Positions 1 through 10,320 of a stretch of DNA of 64,000 nt are shown here, one piece after another. The DNA comes from Paraspadella gotoi (Eukaryota > Chaetognatha). How positions within the stretch are numbered: position 1 is the first letter of the stretch; every line of letters begins with the position of its first letter. Made by a program: the position numbers and the translations under genes. The stretch spans positions 22,965,812-23,029,811 of the forward strand of contig CM119269.1 in the NCBI GenBank assembly GCA_051294375.1. The letters are read 5' to 3'. A model generated the notes under the pieces. That model had not been told where the DNA came from. It was given only the letters and a program-made list of their open reading frames with translations, and ran no database searches.

Positions 1-94
1 AAAATTATAATTAGCTCGGGTTTTTTTTATTCATATTTTTTGCAAATTCTCTCTCGTAAAATTTTTAGTCATAAAGAATGAGTTTTTAGCTGCT

Positions 95-200
95 GGAGAC
101 GAAGATGACGACGACGACGATGACGACGACGACAAAGACGACGACGATGACTGACAACAACAAAAATCACAACGACGACAACAACAACGAGCAAATGAGA
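95..200. repeat. Degenerate (GAC)n/(GAT)n trinucleotide repeat
   Basis: Runs of gacgac and gatgac units, broken by caaca steps, occupy this stretch just downstream of an AT-rich start. It is the first of about 25 GAC/CGA-type arrays in the window. No start codon context or non-repetitive protein sequence is present. Confidence 0.85.
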
Positions 201-240
201 GCGAAATGATTTCCGGCGCAAAAAAACGACCACGGAAATA

Positions 241-800
241 ATCCTCTCTTCCTCCTCCTCTTCCTCCTTCTCTTCCTCCTCCTCCTTCTCTTCCTCTTCC
301 TCCTCCTAATCATAAATTACTACGTAATTTGAGTCAAAAAAAACTAAAACCTCAAATAAAGAGAAAGAAGATAACGACGACGACGAAAAGAGAAGAACAA
401 AAAGAATTAAATTTTCACATTTTGAGCATAATAAATCCAATCAATCAATCAATCCCTCTTCCTCCCTCTCTTTCTCTTCCTCCTTCTCTTCCTCCCTCTC
501 TTCCTCCCTCTCTCCCTCTTCCTCCCTCTCTTCTTCCCTCACTTACTCTTTCTCTCCTCCTCTTCTCTCTTTCCTCTTTCTCTCCCTCTTATCTCTTACC
601 TCATATTCTTCTTCTTCCTTTCTTCCCCTATCCTTCCTCTAATCTCCACTCACTCCCTCCCTAATCTTCCCCTTCCCCTCCCTCTAATCTCCCTCTCTTC
701 CTCCCTAATCTCTTTCCTTTTCTCCTTAATCTTCTTCTTCCATTCTTCCCCCCTCCCCTCCCTCTAGTCTCCTCTCACTTCCTCCCTAATCTTCCCCCTC
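241..800. repeat. Pyrimidine-rich (CTTCCTCC)n-type tract
   Basis: The + strand is almost only C and T in 241-307 and again in 455-800, built from ctcttcctccctc-like units. Positions 308-454 are an AT-rich interruption with a short caatcaatcaatc run. Open frames here (Ser-Leu-Pro rich) are a by-product of the pyrimidine composition. Confidence 0.85.
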
Positions 801-904
801 TAATCCTCTTCTTAAACTCAAATCAACTTTCGATTTGACTGAAACGAAGTCAAACAAAATTGACGCAAAGATCGAATCGCATCTGCGCCTCTGGGGAGAA
901 ACAT

Positions 905-912
905 TGGGTTGA

Positions 913-949
<37 letters not shown>

Positions 950-1032
950 TCAGTAAACTCTTGCTTCCCGCGTTTGACAAGAAGGGCATCTGGCGGTAAC
1001 CATAAAAATCCTCGTCGTCGTTATCGTCATCG

Positions 1033-1084
<52 letters not shown>

Positions 1085-1442
1085 CATCATCAAATACATC
1101 ATCTTCATCCTCGTCGTCATCATCATCATCTTCATTATCGTCATCATCATCATCTTTATCTTCCTAGTCGTCATCGTCGTCATCATCATTATCATCATCA
1201 CCATCATCATATTAATCGTCATCTTCATCATCGTCTTCATCATCGTCGTCATCATCATCATCTTTATCATCTTCATCAACATCATCTTCATCATCATCTT
1301 CATCATTGTCACCTTTATCATTGAGGCTGACGCCAACACCAAGGCTACCTTCCAAGCAAGGCTTTCCACATTGGCGGTCGTCGTCGTCGTCTTCGTCGTC
1401 GTCGTCGTCTTCGTCGTCGTCTTCGTCGTCGTCGTCGTCGTC
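905..1442. repeat. Compound (GTC)n-(CAT)n-(GTC)n trinucleotide array
   Basis: Three blocks: (gtc)n at about 913-948, a degenerate (cat/cgt)n field at 1,005-1,325, and (gtc)n at 1,376-1,442. Short unique spacers lie between them. The frames through it encode poly-His, poly-Met or poly-Val on either strand, as expected of a trinucleotide repeat and not of a gene. Confidence 0.9.
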
Positions 1443-1504
1443 GCAAGGCCTTCCTGACTTTCGACGCTAATGAGAGACTTTGCATTGAATATGAATCGGA
1501 ACCC

Positions 1505-1830
1505 AGTTTCTCTTTTTCCCTTTTACTTTATTTTTCTCATTTTTACTTTATTTTTTCCTTTTTACTTTATTTTTCTCCTTTTACTTTATTTTTTCCTTTT
1601 TACTTTATTTTTTCCTTTTTACTTTATTTTTTCCTTTTTACTTTATTTTTTCCTTTTTACTTTATTTTTCTCCTTTACTTTATTTTTTTTCTTTTTACTT
1701 TATTTTTCTCCTTTTACTTTATTTTTTTCTTTTTACTTTATTTTTATCCTTTTACTTATTTTTTTTTCCTGTTACTTTATTTCTCTCCTTTCCTATCTTT
1801 TTTTTTTTACTTTATTTTTTCCTTTTTAGT
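1505..1830. repeat. About 17-bp T-rich minisatellite (ctttttactttattttt)
   Basis: The unit tttttactttattttt with cc or ct joints is repeated about 18 times with length variants. The long frame through it is Phe-Leu-Tyr rich and is repeat-derived. Confidence 0.85.
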
Positions 1831-2400
1831 TGCGCCACGAACTTTATAAGGCACTTTTCAGTCGGTCTGTCGGTCGGTATGTCTGTCCGTTGGTCTGTCT
1901 CACTTAAATTAAAAATGCTTATAATTAGCCTATAATTGGTTGCTCATTTGTTAAGACAGAATAAAACCTCAAATCTAAGTGACAGCTAGCGCCGCCTTCA
2001 GGAAATCCTAAAACTATAAAGAATAAAAGATTGAATTCCCATGCAGTGCAGGTCATTAAAACAAATACAATATATATATTATATATAAACTTCCTTGTCA
2101 TGTTGTCATGTGATCACAGGGAAATAAACGTGAAAAGAAAGTCACTGCGGCGCAACACATTGGATGGACCCATCTTGTTTTTATTTTTTTTCTTTTTCTT
2201 TCTTCTCATCTTTTTCTATTTTTACTTTAGAGATTTTTAATCAATTTTCTGCCCAGTAACAACTTAAAATTGTTTTCTCCATAAATAGGTGGATAATATG
2301 ATGAATGTTATATAATAGATATTCAAACAATGAAATTAAAAAGAGTAAGTGTTGGAAAAAACTCTTGATGGAAATCGTAGTGAAGCCAGTTAATGATGAA
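1831..2400. other. AT-rich non-coding stretch, no gene seen
   Basis: Contains a short degenerate gtcggtctgtc run (about 1,860-1,905) and otherwise unique AT-rich sequence. I see no coding, RNA or transposon signature. Confidence 0.5.
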
Positions 2401-2480
2401 ATTCTCTCTGTCTCCCTCTCTCTCTCTCTNNNNNNNNNNCTCTATCTCTCTCTCTTTCTCTCTCTCACTCTCTCTTTAAT
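2401..2480. repeat. (TC)n array with a 10-N gap
   Basis: A ct-dinucleotide array interrupted by exactly 10 N (2,430-2,439), probably a placeholder where the array could not be resolved. Confidence 0.85.
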
Positions 2481-2564
2481 CGTTTCGTGTTTTGTTTTTC
2501 TGAAATTTTCTTTCAAACAAAAGAAAAAAATCGATGCTGAACTGAAAGAAGAAAACAATTTGAA

Positions 2565-2695
2565 ACTAATGATGACAGAGATGATGACAGAGATGATGAT
2601 ATAGATGATAACGTAGTTGATGATAAAGAGGTTGGAACAGATGATGACAGAGATGATGACAGGGATGATGTCATGGTTAATCTCAGAGATGATTT
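2565..2695. repeat. Degenerate gatgacaga minisatellite
   Basis: The unit gatgatgacagagatgatgac recurs imperfectly five to six times. The remaining sequence to 2,790 is AT-rich without features. Confidence 0.6.
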
Positions 2696-2796
2696 GGACT
2701 CTTAATGTCAGAAATTATGACATATTTCTGATGAAAATAATAATAAGTTAATTGATAAACATCGTATTTACTTTTAAATTAATGGTCTCGTGACTC

Positions 2797-2890
2797 TCCC
2801 CCACTCTCACAGTCTCACAGTCTCACATTCTCTCGCAGTCTCACATACTCTCACATTCTCACAGTCTCACACTTTCTCACAGTCTCCGAG
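2797..2890. repeat. tctcacag/tctcacat minisatellite
   Basis: About ten imperfect 8-14 bp units built on tctcacagtctcacattc. It is followed by a purine/pyrimidine-rich unique stretch to 3,085. Confidence 0.7.
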
Positions 2891-3085
2891 CGTAAGGAAA
2901 ATAAATCCTTCCTGTCTTTCAAGGAAAGATAAATATTTCCTCTCTATTAAGAAAAGAGAAGTCGTTCTTCTCTATTGAAAGAAAAGAAAAGTCCTTTTAC
3001 TCTCTTTTCAGAGGAGAAAGAAAAATATGGACGTCATTTGAATTTCTGCCTCCTTGAGATTTTTCTTGGCTTTGGTTAAGGATGA

Positions 3086-3100
3086 AGGAGAGAGAGAGAG

Positions 3101-3156
<56 letters not shown>

Positions 3157-3236
3157 CTTCTTCTTAGTACTTTTTCGCATTAATAAATCAATCAATCAAT
3201 CTCTCTTTCTCTCTCTCTTTTTCTATCTCTCTTTCT

Positions 3237-3316
<80 letters not shown>

Positions 3317-3330
3317 CTCTCTTCACTTTA
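3086..3330. repeat. (GA)n array followed by (TC)n array
   Basis: (ga)n at 3,091-3,153 is followed by about 45 bp of unique sequence and then a long (tc)n block at 3,199-3,330. The opposite-strand arrangement makes a potential long hairpin. Confidence 0.85.
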
Positions 3331-3420
3331 ATCTTCAGTTTTTCTCTTCATTCTTCCGGATCTAATAAATTCTTGCTGATGAAGCGCGATTGACGGACGA
3401 TGAAGGGGTACGAGATTCTG

Positions 3421-3485
<65 letters not shown>

Positions 3486-3600
3486 ATGATTGATTGGTAA
3501 TTAATTGATCTTTTGATTGATTGATTCATTGATTAACTATTATTTATTGAATCGATTAACTGAAAAGTTTATTGATTGATTGATTTATTTATTTATTTAT
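3421..3600. repeat. (GATT)n tetranucleotide array
   Basis: About 16 near-perfect gattgatt units (3,422-3,485) decay into degenerate tgattgatt and tttattta runs to 3,600. The next 470 bp (3,601-4,070) are AT-rich with no gene or RNA signature. Confidence 0.85.
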
Positions 3601-4074
3601 TGATCGAATCGATTGTTGTGTATACTAATCATGTATATAATCACATTTTAAATTCTTAAAAAACTTTTTTTTCTAATCATTTTTCTCTTTAAATTTCTTT
3701 TTTTATTCATAATCTATTCATTTTTTTAATTTTTCTGTTCATTTTTCTATTTATTTTTCTTATAAATATTTTATTCATTTTTCTCTTCATTTTTCATTGG
3801 ATCGAAAAATTCCTCGGCAAACCCATTAGCCCCTGAGTCGAAAATGGAACGAAAGGCCGAAACTCGACGACCTGAAAAAAAAGGGAGAAATTTTTTAAAT
3901 ATGAAATGGAAAGAGTTGTCCTTTTAAAAAGTGTATGTTTGTATGTCTAGATATAGAATTGCGTATTGAGGATTTTTAATAGAATGAATTTATTAATTAT
4001 TGATTTATGATTATAAACCTGTGAAAATGGAAAATGGAATTAAAAAAGACAACACCCAATTAATCTTTTTTTTT

Positions 4075-4290
4075 CCTTTTATTTTTCTTTCTATAACTTC
4101 ACTTTTAAGTTCTTCCCTTTCTTTCTCTCTTCCTCTTTCTTTTCCTCTCTTCCTCCCTTTCTCTTCCTCCCTTTCTCTTTTCTTTCTCTTCCTCCCTTTC
4201 TCTTTCTCTTTCTCTTTCTCTTCCTCCCTTTCTCTTTCTCTTTCTCTTCCTCCCTTTCTCTTTCTCTTTCTCTTCCTCCCTTTCTCTTTC
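4075..4290. repeat. Pyrimidine-rich (CTCTTCCTCCCTTT)n tract
   Basis: Units of ctcttcctccctttctctttct repeat across the stretch. Positions 4,291-4,480 are AT-rich unique sequence. Confidence 0.85.
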
Positions 4291-4481
4291 TCAAAACGGA
4301 AAAGGTTCCACCTCTATATAGAATTTTTCTTTTTTAATTTACCAATTCCTCGTTTATGTATTCAATGAATTTTTAATTGTAATTTTATATTTTTTACATA
4401 CTTGTATGTACATAATATTCATGTACGGCTCTCTTAAGATCCTGTGATTGTAAATGTGTTTTATTGACATTATGAGCAGAA

Positions 4482-4543
4482 TAAATCAATCAATCAATCA
4501 ATCAATCAAACAATCAATCAATCAAACAATCAATCAATCAATC

Positions 4544-4636
<93 letters not shown>

Positions 4637-4666
4637 ACAAATCAATCAATCAATCAATAAATCAAT
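4482..4666. repeat. (AATC)n followed by (AAAT)n array
   Basis: About 24 aatc units give way to about 17 aaat units and then a few aatc units again. It is a compound tetranucleotide array whose unit changes by one base. Confidence 0.9.
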
Positions 4667-5455
4667 CCCTCCCTCACTTTCCTCTTCTCATCTTTCCTCA
4701 TTTCCTCTCCCTCTTCCTTTCTCTCTCTTTCTCCTTCTCTTCTTACCTCTTTTCCTACCTCACTTCCTCGACTTCCTTTTTCTCTTCCTCCCTCTTTTCC
4801 TCCCTCTATTCCTACTCCTCTTCTTCCTCTCTTTCTTCCTCTCCGTCTCCCTCTTTTCCTTCCTGTCTTCCTCCCTCTTTTCTTCTCTCTTCCTCCTTCT
4901 CTTCATCTCTCTTTCTCCCTCTCTTCCTCCTTCTCTTCCTCTCTCTTTCTCCCTCTCTTCCTCCATCTCTTCCTCTCTCTTTCTCCCTCTCTTCTTCCCT
5001 TTCTTCCTCCCTCTCTTCCTCTCTTTTCCTCCCTCTCTTCTTACCTCTCTTTCTCCCTCTTTTCCTCTGCGCAGTTGAATGAAGATAAACGAAGGAAAAA
5101 CCAAAATAAAAAGGAAATTCGTGATCGAAGGGAGGAGGAGGAAGAGGAAGGGCAGAAGGAGAAGACGAGGAAGAAGAGAAGATGACGGAGGCAGAGAAGA
5201 GGAAAAGAAGGAGGAAGAGAGGGAGGAAGGGAGGGGGAGAGAATGAGGAAGAGAGGGAGGAATAGAGTGAGAAAGAGAGAAGAAAAGAGGCAGGAAGGGA
5301 TGGAGGAATAGAAGAGAAAGAGAGGGAGGAAGAGAGGAGGAGAGAATGAGGTAAAGAGGGAGAAAGAGAGGGAGGAAGAGAGAAGAAAAGAGGGAGGAAG
5401 AGAGGGAGGAAGAAGGAGATGAAAAGATGGAAGTAAAGGAGGAAAAATGAGTCAA
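4667..5455. repeat. Pyrimidine tract meeting a purine tract (inverted, about 790 bp)
   Basis: From 4,667 to about 5,068 the + strand is C/T only in ttcctccctctc-like units. After a 40-60 bp mixed spacer it switches to G/A-only gaggaagagaggga units until about 5,450. Long frames run through it on the minus strand in two phases because neither half can easily form stop codons. This is low-complexity DNA, not a gene. Confidence 0.8.
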
Positions 5456-5512
5456 GAATGACAAACTTAAGGAGAAACAAAACAAAGAGAAAATTCGTGA
5501 CTTTTCCACCGA

Positions 5513-5577
5513 ATCGTCGTCGTTGTTATCGTCGTCGTCGTCGTTATCGTTATCGTGGTCGTCGTCATCGTCGTCAT
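5513..5577. repeat. (CGT)n/(CGA)n trinucleotide array
   Basis: cgtcgtcgttgttatcgtcgtcg-type units, CpG-bearing. The frame across it encodes an Asp-rich run on the minus strand. No other coding feature. Confidence 0.85.
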
Positions 5578-5639
5578 AAGTTACTTCGAAATTCGTGGAT
5601 TTTAACATCCATTTTAGATTGATTTACTTTGCTTGATTA

Positions 5640-5735
5640 ATTAATTTACTCTTCCTCCTCCTCGTCCTCTTCTTCCTCCTCCTCTTCTCTTTCTTTCTCC
5701 TCGTCCATTGACCTCACCTCAGCTGGAATTTTATT

Positions 5736-5794
<59 letters not shown>

Positions 5795-6141
5795 ACATTC
5801 TCCGTGTTCCGCAGATAAATTATCAACATGGGAAGGAGAGCGAGAGGCGAAGAGTGAGATAGAGTCAGATTATAAAAAGCATAGGATTAAGATAATTAAT
5901 ATATTTATATTTTTAATATTAAGAGAGAGAGAGAGAGAAGAGAGAGAGAGGAGAGAGAGAGAGAGATGACCTCATTGGCGTCCGTTGCAGTTTCAATTGA
6001 TTCCCTCGTTTTGCAAATAAATTATCTACTTAAAGTGAGAGAGACTAAAGAGAGAGAGAGAGAAGAGAAGAGAGAGAGAGAGAGAAGAGAGGAGAGAGAG
6101 AGAAGAGAGAGACTGAGAGAGAGAGACTGAGAGAGAGAGAG
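5640..6141. repeat. Cluster of TC and GA arrays
   Basis: ctcctcctc run (5,650-5,705), (tc)n (5,741-5,800), (ga)n (5,923-5,966) and interrupted (ga)n (6,038-6,141), with short AT-rich unique spacers. No gene seen in the spacers. Confidence 0.8.
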
Positions 6142-6219
6142 CAGCCATGAATCGACGCTCATCAATATTTACGAGAATTAAAAAACCCAGATTGAGATTT
6201 GTTTCACTCAAACTGAATG

Positions 6220-6250
6220 ACACTGACAGTGTCAGTGACACTGTCAGTGT
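6220..6250. other. 31-bp perfect palindrome with 1-base centre
   Basis: The arm acactgacagtgtca is followed by a single g and the exact reverse complement tgacactgtcagtgt. Each arm itself holds the smaller palindrome actgacagtgtcagt overlapping the centre. It lies in otherwise unique AT-rich sequence. Function unknown; it could bind a dimeric protein or be a fossil transposon end. Confidence 0.85.
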
Positions 6251-6415
6251 TGTTTTCCTTTCTCTTATTGATCTTTTTACCTCATAACATTCTTTCTAAA
6301 CTAATTATTATTAATCTTACTTAATTCTTTTCTTTTCTTCTTTTTTTTCTTTTCTTTTCTTCCTCGACTTTCGGACAATTCCATTCCAAGATTTAAACTG
6401 TCTCTCGTTAAATCT

Positions 6416-6417
<2 letters not shown>

Positions 6418-6449
<32 letters not shown>

Positions 6450-6571
6450 ACTTATCGGATTTTTGTCTTTCTCTCTCTTTTTCCTTTCAAAATGTGGTGG
6501 CGGTTTGAGAAAGAAAGGGGAAGTAGAGAGCGAGAGAGAGCGAGAGAGCGATAGAGAGAGAGAGAGAGAGC

Positions 6572-6627
<56 letters not shown>

Positions 6628-7010
6628 AGTGAGAGAGAGAGAGAGAGAAACTTCTACTGCTACAGAGACAAAAACAAAGTAATTTCGGTTCCACTTTTTT
6701 CATATTCAATTCTGTTCCCTCCTTCACTTCCTCTCTCTCTCTCTCTCTCCCTCTCTCTCTCTCTCCCTCTCTCTCTCCCTCTTTCTCTCACGCTCTTACT
6801 TTAAATCTACCTCTATCCCGTTCTCTCTCTTCCTCCTTCAAACTTCCTCTCTCTCCCTACTTCCCTCTCTATCTCTTCCTCTCTCTCTCTCTCACTCCCA
6901 CCCTCTTCCTTTCAATCCATCTCTATCCCCTTTTCTCTCTTCCTCCCTCTCTTCCTCTCCCTCTCTCTCTCTTCCTCTCCCTCTCTCTCTCCCTCTCTCT
7001 CCTAAAATTC
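6418..7010. repeat. TC array, GA array, then TC-rich tract
   Basis: (tc)n at 6,418-6,447, (ga)n with gcgaga variants at 6,520-6,650, then a TC-rich field 6,733-7,010 with ctctccctc units. The spacer at 6,451-6,515 is unique. Positions 7,011-7,390 are AT-rich unique sequence with no gene signature. Confidence 0.8.
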
Positions 7011-7564
7011 TGATTTCTCCCTTCGTCTAAGAAAGAACAGTAATCTTATTAAAAGAGACGAAAGGGAAAAAAATGAGATACAAGGAAATAGAAAAAAAAA
7101 GAAAAAAAAGAAAAAAGATATACGAGGAAAATTACAAAATAAAGAAGACATAAGTACGGACAAAAAGTGAGAGGGAGGATTGCAGAAAATGTTTGACTAT
7201 TTTCTATGCTTCTTGGGTCGCGCGTTCGAGGCGTCGCCCGTCCGAAAGGTACGACGAGAGTTTTGGATAATTATTATTATATTTTCGTTTATCAAAACCC
7301 GTAGAAACTTTATTTCACACGGGCAGACGCATGATTCGATATTTGGATATTGAATGACACATTTTGGTAAAGGAGACTAAAAATTAACTTGACCTTAAAA
7401 GAGGCGGCTAATATCGAAAATACAAAGTGGTCAAATATGATTGACCTGACAGAGAGAGAGAGGCGAGGCTCAACATTTTCGTCAAGGACAGACGGAGGGA
7501 CAAGATACAGAAAGACCAAAAAAAAGGAAAAAAATAACAAAGAAAGATCATTGTTGAAGATCAG

Positions 7565-7775
7565 ATTGACAGACCGACCGACAGACTGACAGACAGTCAG
7601 AATGACCGACAGAGAGACAGTAAGATTCAAAGACCGAAAGAGATACAGACGGAGATACTGATGAAGAGACAGAAAGATCGATAAAGATAGAGACGGACAG
7701 AAATACCGATAAACCGACAGACAGACCACATGATTGAGTGTCGGACAAACGGATCGGACCGACCGACCAAATGTA
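7565..7775. repeat. Degenerate (GACA/GACC)n tetranucleotide field
   Basis: agaccgaccgacagactgacagac-like units diverge progressively across 200 bp. The frame on the minus strand (Ser-Val-Cys-Leu rich) is a consequence of the repeat. Confidence 0.75.
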
Positions 7776-7909
7776 AACTATCAAAATCTAAATCCACAAA
7801 TATTTCTAAGAAATAAAAAAAGAAAAAAAAGTTTTTCTTTTTCCAATTTTTTTTCTAATTTCGTTTCAAGGATTTTATGAGCCAAGGAGAAATTTCTTTT
7901 CACTGCGCG

Positions 7910-8055
7910 TTTAGGCTCTTTAAGTTCTGCATTCTGTATCCCTAATGCCGTAATGCCGTAGTTTTTTAGCATCGCTGGCATCATTTTAATCTCATTGGTT
8001 GTACAATGTACATCTGCGCACGATCTTATGCTCCAAAATCCTGTACATATTTTGT
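7910..8055 (-). pseudogene. Decayed fragment of a LINE APE-type endonuclease
   Basis: A minus-strand frame spanning 7,781-8,086 (101 codons) has normal amino-acid diversity, unlike most frames here. Near its start it reads YKICTGFWSIRS and, 20-odd residues on, MLKNYGITALGIQ. The spacing and residues resemble the N-terminus of the EEP endonuclease of RTE/CR1/jockey-type non-LTR retrotransposons, where the family has IGTWNVRSL and then (L/M)KRYxIDILGIQE. The catalytic Glu expected after GIQ is Asn here and no further domain follows, so it would be a dead 5' fragment. This is a motif match by eye, not an alignment. Confidence 0.4.
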
Positions 8056-8138
8056 AGTTCTTACTATTAAGCCTTATTGATTGCATTGACTAAGACAGCA
8101 TGTTCTACACCGCCTGCATCTTCGCTGCACTAAATATT

Positions 8139-8458
8139 CCTGCACCGCCTGCATCTTATTCATCTTCCTGCAGCGCCTGCATCTTCTTCATCTTCCTGCA
8201 GCGCCTGCATCTTATTTATCTTCCTGCAGCGCCTGCATCTTATTCATCTTCCTGCAGCGCCTGCATCTTCTTCATCTTCCTGCAGCGCCTGCATCTTATT
8301 CATCTTCCTGCAGCGCCTGCATCTTACTCATCTTCCTGCACCGCCTGCATCTTATTCATCTTCCTGCAGCGCCTGCATCTTATTCATCTTCCTGCAGCGC
8401 CTGCATCTTCTTCATCTTCCTGCACCGCCTGCATCTTCTTCATCTTCCTGCATTTCAC
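8139..8458. repeat. 28-bp minisatellite, 11 full copies
   Basis: Unit cctgcagcgcctgcatctta followed by ttcatctt, starting at 8,139 and every 28 bp to 8,447. Variants are mostly a/c and c/g changes. A diverged copy precedes it (8,109-8,138). A 124-codon frame (8,100-8,474) runs through because 28 bp shifts phase and repeats every 84 bp. It has a 28-residue Ala/Ser/Cys/Leu repeat and could be coding only by coincidence. Confidence 0.95.
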
Positions 8459-8656
8459 CTCCGTAGTCTGTTAGCATTAAAAATCGATTATTTAAAAAAA
8501 AAACCATTAATATCGATAAAATGTTGAATTAAAAGTCATTTACAATTGAATGACTCTGAAGTGGAGCGGATGAGAGGAGCAAACGTATGGCGCATGAGTT
8601 GGAGGAAGAGGAGCCAATGACAGGAGCGGTCGAAGGGGATCAGGGGTCGAGGAATC

Positions 8657-8746
8657 GGCCTTATTTTCCCAGAGCGCCTTATTTCTGGTTAAATTTGGAA
8701 TCGAGGTTTAAAGATTAGGTTAGAGTTTAAGAATAAAGGTTAGGGG
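8657..8746 (+). repeat. TTAGGG-bearing dispersed repeat, copy 1 left part
   Basis: Begins ggccttattttcccagagcg, which matches the starts at 35,858 and 59,368. It continues into aaagattaggttagag and gaataaaggttagggg. It is interrupted at 8,747 by a MITE-like element and resumes at 9,361. The preceding stretch 8,459-8,656 is unique. Confidence 0.65.
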
Positions 8747-9360
8747 TAGCCGCACTCAATGGGGTGAGTCAAAAATTTTAAGAGTGAGTACATGCTCAAA
8801 CGAATATTTAGACATTTTTAAGAATACTTTCAATGGACAAAAAATTTCTAATATGGCTCTATACCCTAGTAATTAATTTTTTTAATATTTATTTTTAGAT
8901 AGGAAAGGCCAAAAATTTTTTTTAGATTTTTAAATTTTAAGACCAGATTCAGATAGCTCATAAAAAGTTGTCTACACAAAGTATGATTCTTTTTTAAATA
9001 TTTTTACGAATAAGTGTGTCAAAAATAAGAAAAAACCATAAAAAAAAATCATCATCATCATCATCTTTTGATGATTTTATCAGTATTTTTATATTTTCAC
9101 TTAGAAAATGTAAGAATTTTTATAAGCTGTAATTATATTTCTTGTTTAACTTTTTATGCTCTATCAGAATCCATCAAAAAATTTTAAGATTTAAAAAAAA
9201 TATTTTTTGCTCTATATAGTAATATAATATTTTTAATTAGGCTAGTACCCTCAGAAGAAAGCATTTTTGACAAAAAATCTTTTAATACCATAATCTATGG
9301 TCATGATAGATTATTTTAATGCCGTATACATTAGCATTTAAATTTCATCGGCTATGGCTA
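8747..9360 (+). mobile_element. MITE-like dispersed element, copy 1 (614 bp)
   Basis: The same sequence occurs in reverse orientation at 35,128-35,693. Shared blocks include actcaatggggtgagtcaaa near one end, gctagtaccctcag in the body, and aaatttcatcggctatggct at the other. Both termini of the copies begin TAGCC(A/G)(C/T)A as short inverted repeats, and TA flanks each end, compatible with a TA target site. It has no coding capacity, is AT-rich, and holds an internal (atc)n run (9,048-9,065). It sits inside a TTAGGG-bearing repeat that resumes on the other side, which defines it as an insertion. Confidence 0.7.
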
Positions 9361-9460
9361 ATTGGGTTAGGGATTGGGTTAGGGATAGGGTTAGAAATAA
9401 AGGTTAGTGATTGGGTTAGTGATTGGGTTAGGGATTGGGTTACGAAATAAAGGTTATAGT
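9361..9460 (+). repeat. TTAGGG-bearing dispersed repeat, copy 1 right part
   Basis: Degenerate gggttagggattgggtta units with the phrase ttagaaataaaggttagtga. That phrase reappears directly after the gap at 16,045, so 9.39 kb and 16.05 kb look like two versions of one locus. Confidence 0.7.
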
Positions 9461-9465
9461 TGGTT

Positions 9466-9537
9466 GGCGACTTCGCCCATGGCGATATCGCCAGGGCTTT
9501 GCGATGTCGCCAGTCCACGCCACTTGGCGACCTCGCC
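9466..9537. other. Cluster of four ggcgaNNtcgcc palindromes
   Basis: ggcgacttcgcc (9,466), ggcgatatcgcc (9,481), gcgatgtcgcc (about 9,501) and ggcgacctcgcc (9,526) lie within 72 bp. Each is a near-perfect 11-12 bp palindrome with a variable centre. They mark the junction between the TTAGGG repeat and the satellite block. Confidence 0.7.
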
Positions 9538-9582
9538 AGTGATAAAAGTAGGAATATATGAAAGCGCAGCTAACACGGGGAT

Positions 9583-10320
9583 GGAACATCAACCTACAGG
9601 CTCCTCTCCCCAACCCTAACCCTAAACCCAAGCCTCCCCGTTCAACTTCCTTGCTTCCGCTAACCCTAACCCGGGCCTGGCCTCCCGTACATCTCCATGC
9701 CCTCCAACCTAACCGCTAACGCCTTCGAATGCATCAACACAGGGCCCCTCCCCCAACCCTAACCCTAAACCAAGCTTCCGTTCAACTCCATGCCCTCTGC
9801 CCCTAACCCAACCGAGCCCGGCCTCCGTACATTCTCCTTGCCTCAACCCTAAACTAACCGCCTTCGATGCATCAACCATGGGGTCCCTCCCCCAACCCTA
9901 ACCCTAAACCAAGCCTCACGTTAAGCTTCCTTGCCTCTTCCCCTAACCCTAACCCATGGCCCGGCCTCCCGTAATTCCTCCGTACCTCAACCCTAACCTA
10001 ACGCGCCTTCGATGCATCAACCATGGGTCCCGCTCCCAACCTAACCTAACCAAAGTCCTCCTGTTCAATCTCAATGCCTCTCCCAACCTAACCCTAACCC
10101 AGGCCGCGGCTCCGTACATTCTCCGTACCTCAACCTAACCCCTAATCGCCTCGATATACTAACCCACAGGGCCTCTCTCTTCCCAACCCTAAACCCTAAA
10201 CCGGCCCCAGGCCTCCCGTACCATCTCCGGCTTCAACCCTAATGTCCCTCGCCGTACCTTCCCTAAGCCTAACCCTAACACGGCCTCTGGTCAACACAAC
10301 ACGCCCTCCTACCCCTATCC
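9583..10320. repeat. CCCTAA-rich satellite, about 142-bp period
   Basis: The landmark ccttcgatgcatcaacca recurs near 9,721, 9,860, 10,005 and 10,147 (steps of 139, 145 and 142 bp), with a diverged copy at about 9,585. Within each unit are clusters of accctaaccctaa and the phrases ggcctcccgtac and ttccttgcctc. It is a higher-order satellite built around telomere-like motifs, typical of subtelomeric or interstitial telomeric DNA. Copies differ mainly by 1-2 bp indels, which may partly be read error. Confidence 0.85.

Noticed and set aside
8100-8474. 124-codon Cys/Ala-rich repeat protein
   Set aside because: It arises from the 28-bp minisatellite read in three successive phases; the residues follow the repeat, not protein constraint.
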